Shown here piece by piece: positions 37,154 through 46,488 of a DNA stretch of 64,000 nt (its first letter is position 1; each line of letters opens with the position of its first letter). Both the position numbers and the translations under genes were made by a program. This DNA comes from Ralstonia pickettii (lineage in GTDB: Bacteria; Pseudomonadota; Gammaproteobacteria; Burkholderiales; Burkholderiaceae). The stretch is from positions 744,001-808,000 of the forward strand of contig NZ_CP066771.1 of NCBI RefSeq assembly GCF_016466415.2, in the 5' to 3' direction. The notes under the pieces are model-generated. The model did not search any database, had not been told where the DNA came from, and saw only the letters and a list, made by a program, of their open reading frames with translations.

Positions 37154-37192
37154 GAACGGCGCGCGTTCCTGGAAACGGGGCGCGCGCCGTTC
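37154..37192 (+). terminator. Hairpin downstream of alaS
   Basis: GAACGGCGCGCG (37154-37165) and CGCGCGCCGTTC (37181-37192) pair perfectly over 12 bases around a 15-base loop, 25 bases after the alaS stop. Only a weak CCTTT follows, so it is a likely but not classical terminator. Confidence 0.55.
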
Positions 37193-37432
37193 GCCTTTGG
37201 GGCCCCATTCCGTGCGCCGCGCACGCATCGCAGTCTTGTATAAGCCAGCTTGACAAGTTGGCTGGCAAACGCCAGCCGCTAGAGACAGGCCCCGCCATGG
37301 CCTATACCGGGAAAACGTTGCCGATTGTGTAGCGATTGCGTGCCCCTTGGCAGGCAATTTGCATCGGTGGCGCGCGCTGGCCCCCCCAGCGCGGGTTGAC
37401 TCCATCCGTATCCCAAAAATCCGAGGAGAACC

Positions 37433-38548
37433 ATGAGCGTCCTATCTGACAAGGTTGACGCCCCGCCACCGCAGCCGCCGCACCGGCTGCTCGGGCGCAA
37501 AGGCAAACGATTGGCGCGTGCCGTCGCGGTTGGCGCATTGCTGGCGGCGGGCGTTGGCGCGTCGACGCAGCCGGGTGCGCAACTCGCACCGGAATCGCAC
37601 GCGCGCAAGGTCAAGGTGCTGATCATCAGCATGTTCGCGCCCGAGGCGCAACCGTGGATCGACAAGCTTGGCCTCACGCAGGACGTGCCGGTGCCGGGCC
37701 TGTCCATCGACTACCCGAACGTGCATTGCAATGCCAGCGACGTCTGCCAGCTCACCACCGGCATGGGCAAGGCAAATGCTGCGTCATCCGTATCTGCGCT
37801 GATCTACAGCGGCAAGTTCGATCTGCAGCGCACGTACTTCCTCGTGGCGGGCATTGCGGGGATCGATCCGTCGCAGGGCACGCTCGGCAGCGCGGCGTGG
37901 GCGCGCTTCCTCGTCGACAGCGACATCGCGTGGGAGATCGATGCGCGCGAGGTGCCCGCCAGCTGGCCGAACGGTTTCATCGGCATCAACACGCAAGGCC
38001 CAGGGCAGAAGCCGCCGCTGGATTACAAGACCGAAGTCTTTCGCGTGAACGAGGCGCTGCTGCAGAAGGCCCTGGCGCTCTCCAAGGGCGCGGTGCTGGA
38101 CGACAACGCCACCGCACGGGCCTATCGTGCCAACTACCCGAGCGCACCCGCCAACCAGCCGCCGTCTGTCGTGCAATGCGACACCGCTGCCGGCAACACG
38201 TACTGGCACGGCGCCAAGCTGGGCGAGCGCGAAGCCGCGTGGGTCAAGCTGCTGACGGACGGGCAGGGCACGTATTGCACCACGCAGCAGGAAGACAACG
38301 CCACCTTTGAGGCGCTCACGCGCGGCGCGAAGGCGGGGCTGCTCGATCTGCAGCGGGTGGCCGTGCTGCGCACTGCATCCAATTTCGATCGGCCGTATCC
38401 GGGGCAGACACCGTACGACTCGCTGGTCAACAGCAACTCGGGCGGGTTCGTGCCTTCGCTCAACAACCTGTATCTGGCGGGTGGCCCGCTGGTCAACGAG
38501 ATCGTCACGCGCTGGAGCGTGTGGAAACACGGAGTGCCCTCGCCATGA
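37433..38548 (+). CDS. NUP family 'purine nucleoside permease' paralogue 1 (exported)
   Basis: A 371-residue protein with one N-terminal hydrophobic segment (about residues 31-46, VAVGALLAAGVGASTQ) that looks like a signal or anchor, then a soluble domain. It has no further membrane helices, although the family (PF06516) is named after a fungal permease. Segments such as LTTGMGKANAASSVSALIYSG and FLVAGIAGIDPSQGTLGSAA recall the nucleoside phosphorylase fold. It may bind or cleave nucleosides in the periplasm. It overlaps the next paralogue by four bases (ATGA). Confidence 0.82.
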   Translation: MSVLSDKVDAPPPQPPHRLLGRKGKRLARAVAVGALLAAGVGASTQPGAQLAPESHARKVKVLIISMFAPEAQPWIDKLGLTQDVPVPGLSIDYPNVHCNASDVCQLTTGMGKANAASSVSALIYSGKFDLQRTYFLVAGIAGIDPSQGTLGSAAWARFLVDSDIAWEIDAREVPASWPNGFIGINTQGPGQKPPLDYKTEVFRVNEALLQKALALSKGAVLDDNATARAYRANYPSAPANQPPSVVQCDTAAGNTYWHGAKLGEREAAWVKLLTDGQGTYCTTQQEDNATFEALTRGAKAGLLDLQRVAVLRTASNFDRPYPGQTPYDSLVNSNSGGFVPSLNNLYLAGGPLVNEIVTRWSVWKHGVPSP

Positions 38549-39594
38549 TCGATTCCCGATTCAAGATGCCCATGCCGCGTTTGCGTACGATCGCCAAGCT
38601 CTGCGCCGTCGGTGCCGCAGCGCTGACCTTGAACAGCTGCGCGTATGACGGAGTGAAGGTCATCGTCATCAACATGTTCCAGGGCGAAGCCCAACCCTTT
38701 ATCGACCGCTACGACCTGAAGGAGAAGGTCTACATCTCCGGCCTGTCGCCCGACGCGCCCAACATGCTGTGCAACTACGACGGCATCTGCCAGGTCACCA
38801 CGGGCATGGGCTACGCAAATGCCGCGTCGACGATTTCCGCGCTGCTCTATCGCAGCAAGCTGGATCTCTCGCACACGTACTTTGTGATTGCCGGCATTGC
38901 GGGCATCGATCCGCGGCAGGGGACGGTGGGCTCGGCGGCGTGGGCGCGGTATGCGGTCGATTACGGCCTGTCGCACGAGATCGATGCGCGCGAGATGCCG
39001 GCCGGCTGGCCGTACGGCTACTTTGGCATCGGCACCAAGGGCCCCGGCCAGAAGCCGCCGATGGACTACCGCACCGAGGTGTTCCAGCTCAACGAGACGC
39101 TGCTGCAGAAGGCGTACACGCTGTCGAAATCGGCGACGCTGGAAGACAGCCCCGAGGCCATCGCCTTCCGCAAGAACTACGCATATGCGCCGGCCAATCA
39201 GCCGCCTGCCGTCATCCAGTGCGACGTGGCTTCCGCCGATACATGGTGGGCCGGCCGCAACCTCGGACAGCGAGCGCGTGACTGGGTGAAGACGATGACC
39301 GACAACAAGGGCACCTACTGCACGACGGCGCAAGAAGACAACGCCACGCTGGAAGTCCTGACGCGCGGCGCCCGTGCCGGCAAGGTCGACTTCAGCCGTG
39401 TGGCATTGCTGCGCGCCGGGTCCGACTTCGATCGTCCGTACGACGGCCAGAGCGCCTCCGACGGGCTCATCAACTATGCGCAGCAGGGCGGCTTTGTGCC
39501 GGCCACGCACAACCTCGTCAATGCGGCCAAGCCGTTATTGGACGACATCGTGCAGCACTGGCCCCAGTGGAAACAGGGGGTGCCGGCGAATTAA
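38545..39594 (+). CDS. NUP family 'purine nucleoside permease' paralogue 2 (probable lipoprotein)
   Basis: A 349-residue paralogue of the preceding gene, sharing TTGMGYANAASTISALLY, VIAGIAGIDPRQGTVGSAAW, GPGQKPPMDYRTEVFQLNE and the C-terminal GGFVPATHNL blocks. The N-terminus MIDSRFKMPMPRLRTIAKLC leads to a hydrophobic segment and LNSC, a possible lipobox, so it is likely anchored as a lipoprotein. Its ATG overlaps the stop of paralogue 1, so the two are translationally coupled. Function is as uncertain as for its partner. Confidence 0.82.
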   Translation: MIDSRFKMPMPRLRTIAKLCAVGAAALTLNSCAYDGVKVIVINMFQGEAQPFIDRYDLKEKVYISGLSPDAPNMLCNYDGICQVTTGMGYANAASTISALLYRSKLDLSHTYFVIAGIAGIDPRQGTVGSAAWARYAVDYGLSHEIDAREMPAGWPYGYFGIGTKGPGQKPPMDYRTEVFQLNETLLQKAYTLSKSATLEDSPEAIAFRKNYAYAPANQPPAVIQCDVASADTWWAGRNLGQRARDWVKTMTDNKGTYCTTAQEDNATLEVLTRGARAGKVDFSRVALLRAGSDFDRPYDGQSASDGLINYAQQGGFVPATHNLVNAAKPLLDDIVQHWPQWKQGVPAN

Positions 39595-39597
39595 CAG

Positions 39598-39643
39598 TTG
39601 CCGACATCACATTTCAATCTATATAATGCGAATCATTCGCATT
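39598..39643 (+). promoter_or_regulatory. Fur-box promoter upstream of the TonB-dependent receptor
   Basis: TTGCCG (39598-39603), an 18-base spacer and a perfect TATAAT (39622-39627) make a good promoter. AATGCGAATCATTCGCATT at 39625-39643 is a perfect 9-1-9 inverted repeat of the Fur-box type, overlapping the -10 and the expected start point near 39634. Iron-loaded Fur bound here would block transcription. Confidence 0.8.
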
Positions 39644-39766
39644 TGATGGAAGGCCAGAGGCGAATGCCCGACCGCTGACCATCGCTCCCACCGGGCGAGC
39701 CAGCAGGTTTCCACCTGCCAGCCAAGGGGTCGACGCGCCGCGTGATGTATTGCGGCGCGTTTTCTC
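39634..39766 (+). ncRNA. Predicted Fur-controlled leader or small RNA
   Basis: From the expected start point to the T-run there are three stem-loops: GCCCG/CGGGC (39666-39696), GCAGGT-TTCC-ACCTGC (39703-39718) and the terminator stem at 39735-39760. A transcript of about 130 bases would end before the receptor gene. It may be an attenuated leader or a free small RNA. It matches no RNA family I recognise; a ten-codon frame (39646-39678) lacks a ribosome site. Confidence 0.4.
39735..39766 (+). terminator. Intrinsic terminator in the receptor leader
   Basis: CGCGCCGC and GCGGCGCG pair perfectly around a ten-base loop and are followed directly by TTTTCTCTT. It lies 61 bases before the receptor start codon and inside its presumed 5' untranslated region. 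Confidence 0.75.
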
Positions 39767-39826
39767 TTCTCTGAGCGCATTGCCGCGCGTCCGGTTTCGC
39801 CAATCCTGATCGACCCTTTGCCCGCG

Positions 39827-41935
39827 ATGAACCGTCATCTCGCGGCTCGCGCCTTCTCGTGCGCGCTCGCCGCCATTCCTCTTGCCGTTTCCACATTGGC
39901 GCATGCCGAAGCAGGCCAGCCGGCTGCAGGCGGCGCCACGGTGGACCTCAACGAGACGACTATCACGGCAGGCAGCCAGCGGGGCTTTGCAGCCAGCACG
40001 GCACAGGTCGGAGCGTTCCGCGGGATGGCGTTGCGCGACATCCCTGCCACCGTGAACGTGGTCACGCGCGAGGCGCTCGACGCGCAGCAGGACACGTCGC
40101 TGTACGACGCCCTGCGCAATACGGCCGGCGTGACGCGCCAGCAGCTCTCAGGCGAAACGTTCGACAACCTCGCCATCCGCGGCGTGACTCTGGAGAACCG
40201 CACCAATTTCCGCTTCAACGGCTCGATGCCGATGGCTGCACTCACGGCGATCCCGCTGGAAGACAAGGAACGCGTGGAGGTGCTCAAGGGTGTATCGGCG
40301 CTGTATTACGGCTACACGACGCCGGGCGGCGTGGTGAATCTCGTGACCAAGCGGGCCGGCAACACGCGGGTGACAACGCTGGGCATGCAGTTCGACAGCA
40401 ACGGCAGTGTGGTCGGCACGCTGGACCTGGGGCGCCGTTTTGGTGAAGACAATCAATATGGCCTGCGCTTCAATGCGGCGGGCGGCTCGCTGCAGTCGCC
40501 GACGAGCGGCATTGACGGTACGCGCCAGCTCGCGGCCGTGGCCTTCGACTGGAAGGTCAACAGCCGGCTCAGCCTGAAAGCCGACGTGGAATATTCGCGC
40601 AAGGTCATCACCGAACAGTCGGTGGTGACGCTGCCCGCCGCCAAAAACGGCGTCATCACCTTGCCGGCCATGCCCGATCCGGCCAAACGCATTGCGCCGG
40701 GCTGGGCCGACTTTGACGGCAACAACACAAACGCGTTGCTGCGTGCCGATTACGCGCTCGCCGACGCATGGCTGCTGACGGTGGAGGGTGGCATGTCGGA
40801 AACGGCGCGTACGCGGGCGTTCTCCGAATTTCGGCTGACGAACACGCTGACGGGCGCCGGCACGCTGTCCGGCCAGCGCCAGAGCGGTCGCTGGAATACC
40901 AGCCACGTGCGGGTAGACGTTTCCGGTACCGAGAAGACGGGGTGGATCACGCATGACCTGACCTTCGGCGTGGCGCGATCCGACATGCGTCAGGCGGCCG
41001 TGTACTCGGACCGCTTCTCAGGCGCGCAGAATCTGTACAACCCGGTCGACCTCGGCTGGCTGCCGACCACCGGCACCGGCTTTACCGCCGAGCAGCGCGC
41101 CGTAGACAGCGGCGTCTACGCGCTGGATCGCATGACGCTGTCGGAGCACTGGCAGGTGATCGCCGGACTGCGCTACACGCGCTATACCAGCGAGCAGGCG
41201 CCCAACCGTTATGAAGCCAGCAAGACCACGCCGCTGGGGGCGGTCATCTACAAGTTCACGCCGACGCTGTCGGCGTATGCGTCGTACGCACAAGGCCTGG
41301 AAGCCGGAGCGCGCGCCCCAAATACGGCCGCCAATGCCAATGTGGCCATGCCGCCCGCGCTGTCGGAGCAGAAGGAACTCGGCCTGCGTTACGAAACACC
41401 GGCCGGCACACAGCTCGCCGCTGCCGTGTACGACATCGACCGCGCGGCGAGCTACACCAACGACGCGAACATCTTCGTGCAGGACGGCCGCGAGCGGATT
41501 CGGGGTATCGAGCTGACCGCGCAAGGCCGCGTCACCCAGGATTTGTCGCTGCTGGCCTCGGCCGGCTGGACGGACGCGAAGTTCCGCGGTGTCGGCAATG
41601 GCCTCGACGGAAAAACGCCGGAAAACACGCCGCGCAGCACTGCCAGCGTCTTTGCCGAATACACGTTGCCGATGCTGCGTGCTGTCTCGTTCAACGCGGG
41701 CGCCTACTACCTCGGCCCACGGCCTGTGAACGACGCCAACCAAGCAGAGCTGGGCGGCACGACGCTCTTCAGCGCAGGCGTGCGCTATGTGACGCGGATT
41801 TCGGGCAAGCGCGCGACGCTGCAATTCAATGTCGACAACCTGACCGACAAGCGCTACTGGGCGGGCGCCGGCAACAACCGTCTGTCGATGGGCGCGCCGC
41901 GGCTGTTCAAGCTCGGCATGAAGATCGATCTGTGA
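39827..41935 (+). CDS. TonB-dependent siderophore receptor
   Basis: A 702-residue outer-membrane receptor with a signal peptide (about residues 1-28, ending LAHA), a plug domain (GMALRDIPATVNVVTREALD, GVTRQQLSGETFDNLAIRG, VEVLKGVSALYYG, GGVVNLVTKR) and a 22-strand barrel ending in phenylalanine-poor ...KLGMKIDL. It lacks the extra N-terminal signalling domain, so it is not of the FecA type. The ATG at 39827 follows the Fur-regulated leader, so expression should rise in iron starvation. The siderophore cannot be named; no biosynthesis or ABC genes are adjacent. Confidence 0.93.
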   Translation: MNRHLAARAFSCALAAIPLAVSTLAHAEAGQPAAGGATVDLNETTITAGSQRGFAASTAQVGAFRGMALRDIPATVNVVTREALDAQQDTSLYDALRNTAGVTRQQLSGETFDNLAIRGVTLENRTNFRFNGSMPMAALTAIPLEDKERVEVLKGVSALYYGYTTPGGVVNLVTKRAGNTRVTTLGMQFDSNGSVVGTLDLGRRFGEDNQYGLRFNAAGGSLQSPTSGIDGTRQLAAVAFDWKVNSRLSLKADVEYSRKVITEQSVVTLPAAKNGVITLPAMPDPAKRIAPGWADFDGNNTNALLRADYALADAWLLTVEGGMSETARTRAFSEFRLTNTLTGAGTLSGQRQSGRWNTSHVRVDVSGTEKTGWITHDLTFGVARSDMRQAAVYSDRFSGAQNLYNPVDLGWLPTTGTGFTAEQRAVDSGVYALDRMTLSEHWQVIAGLRYTRYTSEQAPNRYEASKTTPLGAVIYKFTPTLSAYASYAQGLEAGARAPNTAANANVAMPPALSEQKELGLRYETPAGTQLAAAVYDIDRAASYTNDANIFVQDGRERIRGIELTAQGRVTQDLSLLASAGWTDAKFRGVGNGLDGKTPENTPRSTASVFAEYTLPMLRAVSFNAGAYYLGPRPVNDANQAELGGTTLFSAGVRYVTRISGKRATLQFNVDNLTDKRYWAGAGNNRLSMGAPRLFKLGMKIDL

Positions 41936-41941
41936 TGCGGG

Positions 41942-42700
41942 TCAGCCGCCGGCGGCTTTCTTTACCGCGCCCAGCACTTCCATCGGCAGCGGAAAGACAA
42001 TCGTCGAACTCTTGTCGCCGGCGATCTGCGTGAGCGTCTGAAGATAGCGCAACTGGATTGCCTCGGGCTGCTGGGCTAGCATGCGTGCGGCTTCGAGCAG
42101 CTTTTCCGACGCCTGCAGTTCGCCTTCCGCGTGGATGACCTTGGCACGGCGTTCGCGCTCGGCCTCGGCCTGACGGGCGATGGCGCGGATCATCGATTCG
42201 TTCAGGTCGACGTGTTTGATCTCCACGTTCGCGATCTTGATGCCCCACGGGTCGGTCTGGATGTCGAGCACCTTCTGGATGTCGAGGTTGAGCTTTTCGC
42301 GCTCGGCCAGCATCTCGTCCAGCTCGTGCTTGCCCAGGATGGCCCGCAGCGTCGTCTGGGCGAGCTGGCTGGTGGCTTCCAGATAGTTGGCCACCTGGAT
42401 GATGGCGCGCTCCGGATCGACCACACGGAAATACACCACCGCATTGACCTTGACCGAAACGTTGTCGTGCGAGATCACATCCTGCGGCGGCACGTCCATC
42501 ACAACCGTACGCAGATCCACGCGCACCATTTGCTGGATCGCCGGTACGATCAGCACCAGCCCCGGCCCCTTCACGCGCCAGAAGCGGCCCAGCAGAAACA
42601 CCACGCCGCGCTCGTATTCGCGCAGCACCCGGAACGACGAGATGACCAGCAGCACGGCCAGGAAGATCAGGCCGCCTGCGCTGAAGAAGCCGTAAAGCAT
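41942..42700 (-). CDS. Slipin (stomatin/SPFH family protein)
   Basis: A 252-residue membrane protein with an N-terminal hydrophobic hairpin (residues 5-22, [18 protein letters not shown]) and an SPFH domain ([20 protein letters not shown] to about residue 200, with [20 protein letters not shown] and [17 protein letters not shown]). It forms oligomeric membrane platforms. The NfeD protease gene lies directly upstream with 11 bases between, the conserved partnership in which the protease is thought to cut the slipin C-terminus. Confidence 0.94.
   Translation of the reverse strand: MLYGFFSAGGLIFLAVLLVISSFRVLREYERGVVFLLGRFWRVKGPGLVLIVPAIQQMVRVDLRTVVMDVPPQDVISHDNVSVKVNAVVYFRVVDPERAIIQVANYLEATSQLAQTTLRAILGKHELDEMLAEREKLNLDIQKVLDIQTDPWGIKIANVEIKHVDLNESMIRAIARQAEAERERRAKVIHAEGELQASEKLLEAARMLAQQPEAIQLRYLQTLTQIAGDKSSTIVFPLPMEVLGAVKKAAGG
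41944..41963 (+). terminator. Short hairpin at the end of the receptor transcript
   Basis: AGCCG-CCGG-CGGCT followed by TTCTTT lies eight bases after the receptor stop codon and inside the 3' end of the convergent slipin gene. It is short but has the right form for a + strand terminator. Confidence 0.4.
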
Positions 42701-42711
42701 TTTTCTTCTCC

Positions 42712-44106
42712 TTATGAAGACGCGGCGAGGGGGGCAACGGGTTCCACCATCAGTGTCAGCCCACGCCGGGCGATCACACGCACCTGATCGCCACGCGCGA
42801 TGCCACCATCGCAGCGCACGCGCCAGCGCTCGCCATGGATGCGCGCCCAGCCGTCGCTGTCGGCATCGGCGTCCGGTGTATCGACGTCCACTACTTCGCC
42901 TGTCATGCCGATGAGCGTATCGCCGCCGGTCACGATCGGCCGCCGTCGCGCACGCACCGCCAGGCTGGAGAGCGCTAGAACAACGGTCAGGCTTACGAAG
43001 GCCAGTCCGATGATGAGCGGAAGCGGCACGCCAAAGCCCGGGGTTTGCGTATCGATCAGCATCACCGCGCCCAGCACGAACGCAACGATGCCGCCCACGC
43101 CGAGCGCGCCGAACGTCGGCAGGAATGCTTCAGCCACCATACAGCCGAGGCCAAGTGCAATGAGGGCAAGCCCCGCGTAGTTGATCGGCAGCATCTGCAG
43201 CCCGTAGAGCGCCACTACGATGCACACTGCGCCGAGGATGCCGGGCACGACCATGCCAGGGGTCGAGAATTCGAAGATCAGTGCATACACGCCCACCGTC
43301 AGCAGCAACAGCGCCAAGCTCGGGTCGGTAATGACGCCGAGGAAGTGGTTGCGCCAGTCCGGCTCCAGCGTGACGATGGTTGCCTCGGCTGTACGCAGCG
43401 TGACGTCGCCGGCGGACGTGCGCACCGCGCGGCCGTCGACTTGCTTGAGCAGATCAGGAAGGCTTGCGGCAACAAGGTCGACCACGTGCTGGCTGGCGGC
43501 TTCGGTCGCGTCGAGGCTCACGGCCTCACGCACGGCGCGCTCGGCCCATTCCGCGTTGCGACCGCGCAGTTGCGCCAGCCCGCGGATGTACGCCGCCGCG
43601 TCGTGCATCTGCTTGCGGGCGAGGGTGTCTTCGTTGCTGGAAGAGGCGCTTGGCGCGCTGGCCGGCTTGGCGCCGTCGCCGGGGCTCGGGGCGTGGCCGC
43701 CCATGCCGATTGCCACGGGAGACGCCGCACCCAGGTTCGTGGCGGGCGCCATCGCCGCAACGTGGCAGGCGTAGAGAATGTAGGTGCCAGCGCTCGCTGC
43801 CCGCGCGCCGCCGGGCGCCACGTAGCCCGCCACCGGCACGGGCGACGCAAGGATGGCCTGAATGATCTGGCGCATCGACGCATCGAGGCCGCCGGGCGTA
43901 TCCATTTGCAGCACAACGAGCTGCGCTCCCTGATCGCGTGCCTGTTGCAGGCCGCGGATCACGTAGGCTGCGCTGGCCGGCCCAATGGCACCGGTGACCG
44001 GCAACACCACGACCGGAGCGGCTGCCACGGCAAGGCTGGTCCAGACCGCGGCCATCACCGCTGCCAACCATCCCATCCAATGCTGCATCCGCAACGATCG
44101 TTGCAT
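42712..44106 (-). CDS. NfeD-type membrane serine protease (stomatin operon partner, long form)
   Basis: A 464-residue protein with a signal peptide (about residues 1-30), a ClpP/SppA-like protease domain, four membrane helices (about 235-360) and a C-terminal OB-fold (about 400-460). The catalytic serine is Ser105 in [11 protein letters not shown], and Lys165 in [16 protein letters not shown] matches the family's lysine, so the Ser-Lys dyad looks intact. It is the upstream gene of the slipin pair. Confidence 0.92.
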   Translation of the reverse strand: MQRSLRMQHWMGWLAAVMAAVWTSLAVAAAPVVVLPVTGAIGPASAAYVIRGLQQARDQGAQLVVLQMDTPGGLDASMRQIIQAILASPVPVAGYVAPGGARAASAGTYILYACHVAAMAPATNLGAASPVAIGMGGHAPSPGDGAKPASAPSASSSNEDTLARKQMHDAAAYIRGLAQLRGRNAEWAERAVREAVSLDATEAASQHVVDLVAASLPDLLKQVDGRAVRTSAGDVTLRTAEATIVTLEPDWRNHFLGVITDPSLALLLLTVGVYALIFEFSTPGMVVPGILGAVCIVVALYGLQMLPINYAGLALIALGLGCMVAEAFLPTFGALGVGGIVAFVLGAVMLIDTQTPGFGVPLPLIIGLAFVSLTVVLALSSLAVRARRRPIVTGGDTLIGMTGEVVDVDTPDADADSDGWARIHGERWRVRCDGGIARGDQVRVIARRGLTLMVEPVAPLAASS

Positions 44107-44187
44107 CTGCGCCTCCGTCCGTGATTGCCGCCCTTTGCCCGATCAGACTGGCGGCACGATCCCGACTTTCGCTGATCCGCTTTCAGT

Positions 44188-45096
44188 TTAGGCAGCAATC
44201 GCCTCGTGTGGGGTGGCGCTTGCCGCCGGCTGCGGCTCGCTCAGCACCTGAACGAGCGCCTGCAGGGCAGGGCCAGCCATGTCGCGGTGCCAGGCGAGCA
44301 GCGTGTCGACACGGCCCGGCTTGCCTAGCGTGTGGATGCTGATTTCTGGCGCATTCGTATATAGCTCGAGCACCGAGCGAGGCACCAGCGCCACACCAAT
44401 GCCGGCGGCCGCGCACGCGATGATGGCGTGGTAGGAGCCAAGCTCCAGCACGCGGGACGGCACCACGCCGTCTGCGGCGAACCAGTCTTCGATCAATTGC
44501 CGATAGGCGCAGCCAGGTTCGAACGCGAGCATGCCGGCAGTCTGCACGTCCGCCGCGCGGCGGATCGGTGGATGGGCGCGGTGGGCAATCAGCACCAGCT
44601 CTTCGGCAAATGCCGGCAGCGTGGTCATGGCGGCGCGCGTGTTGTTCAGGCACGCCGTTTCGGCAACGAACGCGCAATCGACTTCAAAGTTCGATAGCGC
44701 CTGGAGTGAGTGGCGCGTGGTCATCGTCACCAGTTCGAGCTGCACGCGCGGCCAGCGTTGATGCAGCGTGGCCAGGAGAGCAGGAAGGCGGCTGGCCGCC
44801 GTGCTTTCCATCGAGGCGATGCGCAGGCGCCCGTGCGGCTCGCGCGGCTGCACGGCCTGGCGCGCTTCGGCGGCCAGGCGGAGGATGTCGTCGGCGTAGG
44901 TCAGCAGGGTCTGTCCGGCGGGCGTCAGCACCATGCGCTTGCTTTCGCGCACGAACAGCTGCACGCCGAGTGACGCTTCGAGCTGGCGGATGCGTGTCGT
45001 CACATTCGACTGCACGCGATTGAGCTGCTGCGCCGCCCGCGTGACGCCGCCTTCGCGCACGACGGCGCGGAAGATCTCGAGCGAGGACAGATCCAT
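44188..45096 (-). CDS. LysR family transcriptional regulator
   Basis: A 302-residue regulator with an N-terminal winged helix (MDLSSLEIFRAVVREGGVTR through LEASLGVQLFVRE) and a C-terminal co-inducer domain (about residues 90-295). It is divergent from the MFS transporter gene with a 102-base gap, the usual layout for a LysR protein that controls its neighbour and itself. The effector is unknown. Confidence 0.92.
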   Translation of the reverse strand: MDLSSLEIFRAVVREGGVTRAAQQLNRVQSNVTTRIRQLEASLGVQLFVRESKRMVLTPAGQTLLTYADDILRLAAEARQAVQPREPHGRLRIASMESTAASRLPALLATLHQRWPRVQLELVTMTTRHSLQALSNFEVDCAFVAETACLNNTRAAMTTLPAFAEELVLIAHRAHPPIRRAADVQTAGMLAFEPGCAYRQLIEDWFAADGVVPSRVLELGSYHAIIACAAAGIGVALVPRSVLELYTNAPEISIHTLGKPGRVDTLLAWHRDMAGPALQALVQVLSEPQPAASATPHEAIAA

Positions 45097-45101
45097 ATGT
45101 A

Positions 45102-45133
45102 TCCCAAATGCTAATGGGTTCGTTCAATATAAT
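45102..45133 (+). promoter_or_regulatory. Promoter of the MFS gene in the LysR divergent gap
   Basis: TATAAT at 45128-45133 is a perfect -10. No good -35 box is present, but a CCCA-N8-TGGG repeat (45103-45118) sits where a LysR activator would bind. The role of the repeat is inferred from position. Confidence 0.45.
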
Positions 45134-45198
45134 TCATTTTTCAGGATGAGCGGCCTTGCGTACGATGAAGTGCCGATTCCCTCATCCGGGCCCACTCC

Positions 45199-46413
45199 AT
45201 GGAGCACACGCTGTCTTCCCCCTCAGCCTTGTCCGCCGCGCATTCCCAGCGAGCCAGCGCTTGGCGCGTGGCGATTGCGGGCATGGTGGCGCTGTCCGTG
45301 GCGATGGGCATCGGCCGCTTCGCCTTCACGCCGATCCTGCCGATGATGCTTCACGACGGCAGCTTGACGCTGGCCCAGGGTAGCTGGCTCGCCACCGGCA
45401 ACTACCTCGGCTATTTCGTGGGCGCGCTGGCTTGCATGGCGGTGCGCGGCGACGCGGCACGGCTCATCCGAATCGGTCTGGTTGCGACGGTGCTGCTGAC
45501 CGCCGGAATGGGCGTTCTGCAAGGGCAGCCGGCGTGGCTTGTGCTGCGCTTTGCGGCAGGCATGGCCAGCGCGCTCGTGTTCGTCTTTACGGCGGGCTGG
45601 TGCCTGCATCGGCTTACCGAGCTTGGGCATGCAGCGCTTGGCGGCATCATCTTCTGCGGGCCCGGCTTGGGCATCGCCATTCCGGGGCTGGCGGCCAGCG
45701 GCATGGTGGCGCTGGGTTGGCATGCAACGTCGGCGTGGATTGCGTTTGGCGTGCTGTCTGCGCTGCTTTCGGCGGCGGTGTGGTCGACCATTCGGCCCGA
45801 GGCACCGGCGCATGCCGCTCCGGCGCCCGCCGCATCCGGCAAAGCACCCGGCCTGGATGCGCCCACCAGCGCGCTCACGATTGCCTACGGTCTGGCCGGG
45901 TTCGGCTACATCATCACCGCCACGTTCCTGCCCGTGATCGCCCGTAAGGTGCTACCTGCAGGTTCGCTCTGGCCCGATCTGTTCTGGCCGATGTTCGGTG
46001 CCGGCGTGGCGCTCGGGGCATTCCTTTCCACGCGGATCAGCCTGGCGCGCGACAACCGTTCGCTGCTGGCCACGGCCTATGGCATGCAAGCGGTTGCCGT
46101 GACCATCAGCATCGTCTGGCCGACAGTGGCGGGGCTTGCGCTTTCGAGCACGCTGCTAGGCCTGCCATTCACGGCGATCACGCTGTTCGCCATGCGCGAG
46201 GCGCGCCGGCTCTGGCCGCATGCCGCGCCGCGTCTGATGGGGCTGATGACGGCCGCGTATGGCATCGGCCAGATCGCCGGGCCGCCGCTGGCGAACCGGC
46301 TGTTTGCGGCCACGGGCGGCTTCAATGCATCGCTTGCCGTGGCAGCCGTGTCGCTCGTGGCTGGCGTGGTCATCTTTCTTGTGGTCAAGCGCGTGGCCCC
46401 GGCGCGTGCGTGA
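45199..46413 (+). CDS. YbfB/YjiJ family MFS transporter
   Basis: A 404-residue inner-membrane protein with 12 predicted helices. The start SLSAAHSQ-like leader is followed by AIAGMVALSVAMGIGRFAFT and PILPMMLHDGSLTLAQGSWLA, which are typical of the YbfB/YjiJ (MFS_4) branch. Substrate unknown. It is divergent from a LysR gene that probably controls it. The ATG at 45199 is used; an internal start is possible. Confidence 0.9.
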   Translation: MEHTLSSPSALSAAHSQRASAWRVAIAGMVALSVAMGIGRFAFTPILPMMLHDGSLTLAQGSWLATGNYLGYFVGALACMAVRGDAARLIRIGLVATVLLTAGMGVLQGQPAWLVLRFAAGMASALVFVFTAGWCLHRLTELGHAALGGIIFCGPGLGIAIPGLAASGMVALGWHATSAWIAFGVLSALLSAAVWSTIRPEAPAHAAPAPAASGKAPGLDAPTSALTIAYGLAGFGYIITATFLPVIARKVLPAGSLWPDLFWPMFGAGVALGAFLSTRISLARDNRSLLATAYGMQAVAVTISIVWPTVAGLALSSTLLGLPFTAITLFAMREARRLWPHAAPRLMGLMTAAYGIGQIAGPPLANRLFAATGGFNASLAVAAVSLVAGVVIFLVVKRVAPARA

Positions 46414-46488
46414 TGCGCGGCATGTAAAGACGCGGACAGCGCGGTCGGTGCACCCGTTCTAGAATGCCTCCTCCATTGGAGGAGCCTC

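Noticed and set aside
34387-37224. 945-codon open frame on the minus strand across alaS
   Set aside because: It is the exact antisense of a clearly conserved alaS gene. Long antisense frames are common in high-GC genes, and the translation is low-complexity His/Arg/Val-rich with no family look.
39646-39678. Ten-codon leader peptide before the TonB receptor
   Set aside because: It has no ribosome site and no run of regulatory codons.
39644-39734. Cobalamin or other known riboswitch in the TonB receptor leader
   Set aside because: No B12-box-like sequence is present, and the leader is too short for a cobalamin riboswitch. The Fur box explains regulation better, although the terminator stays unexplained.
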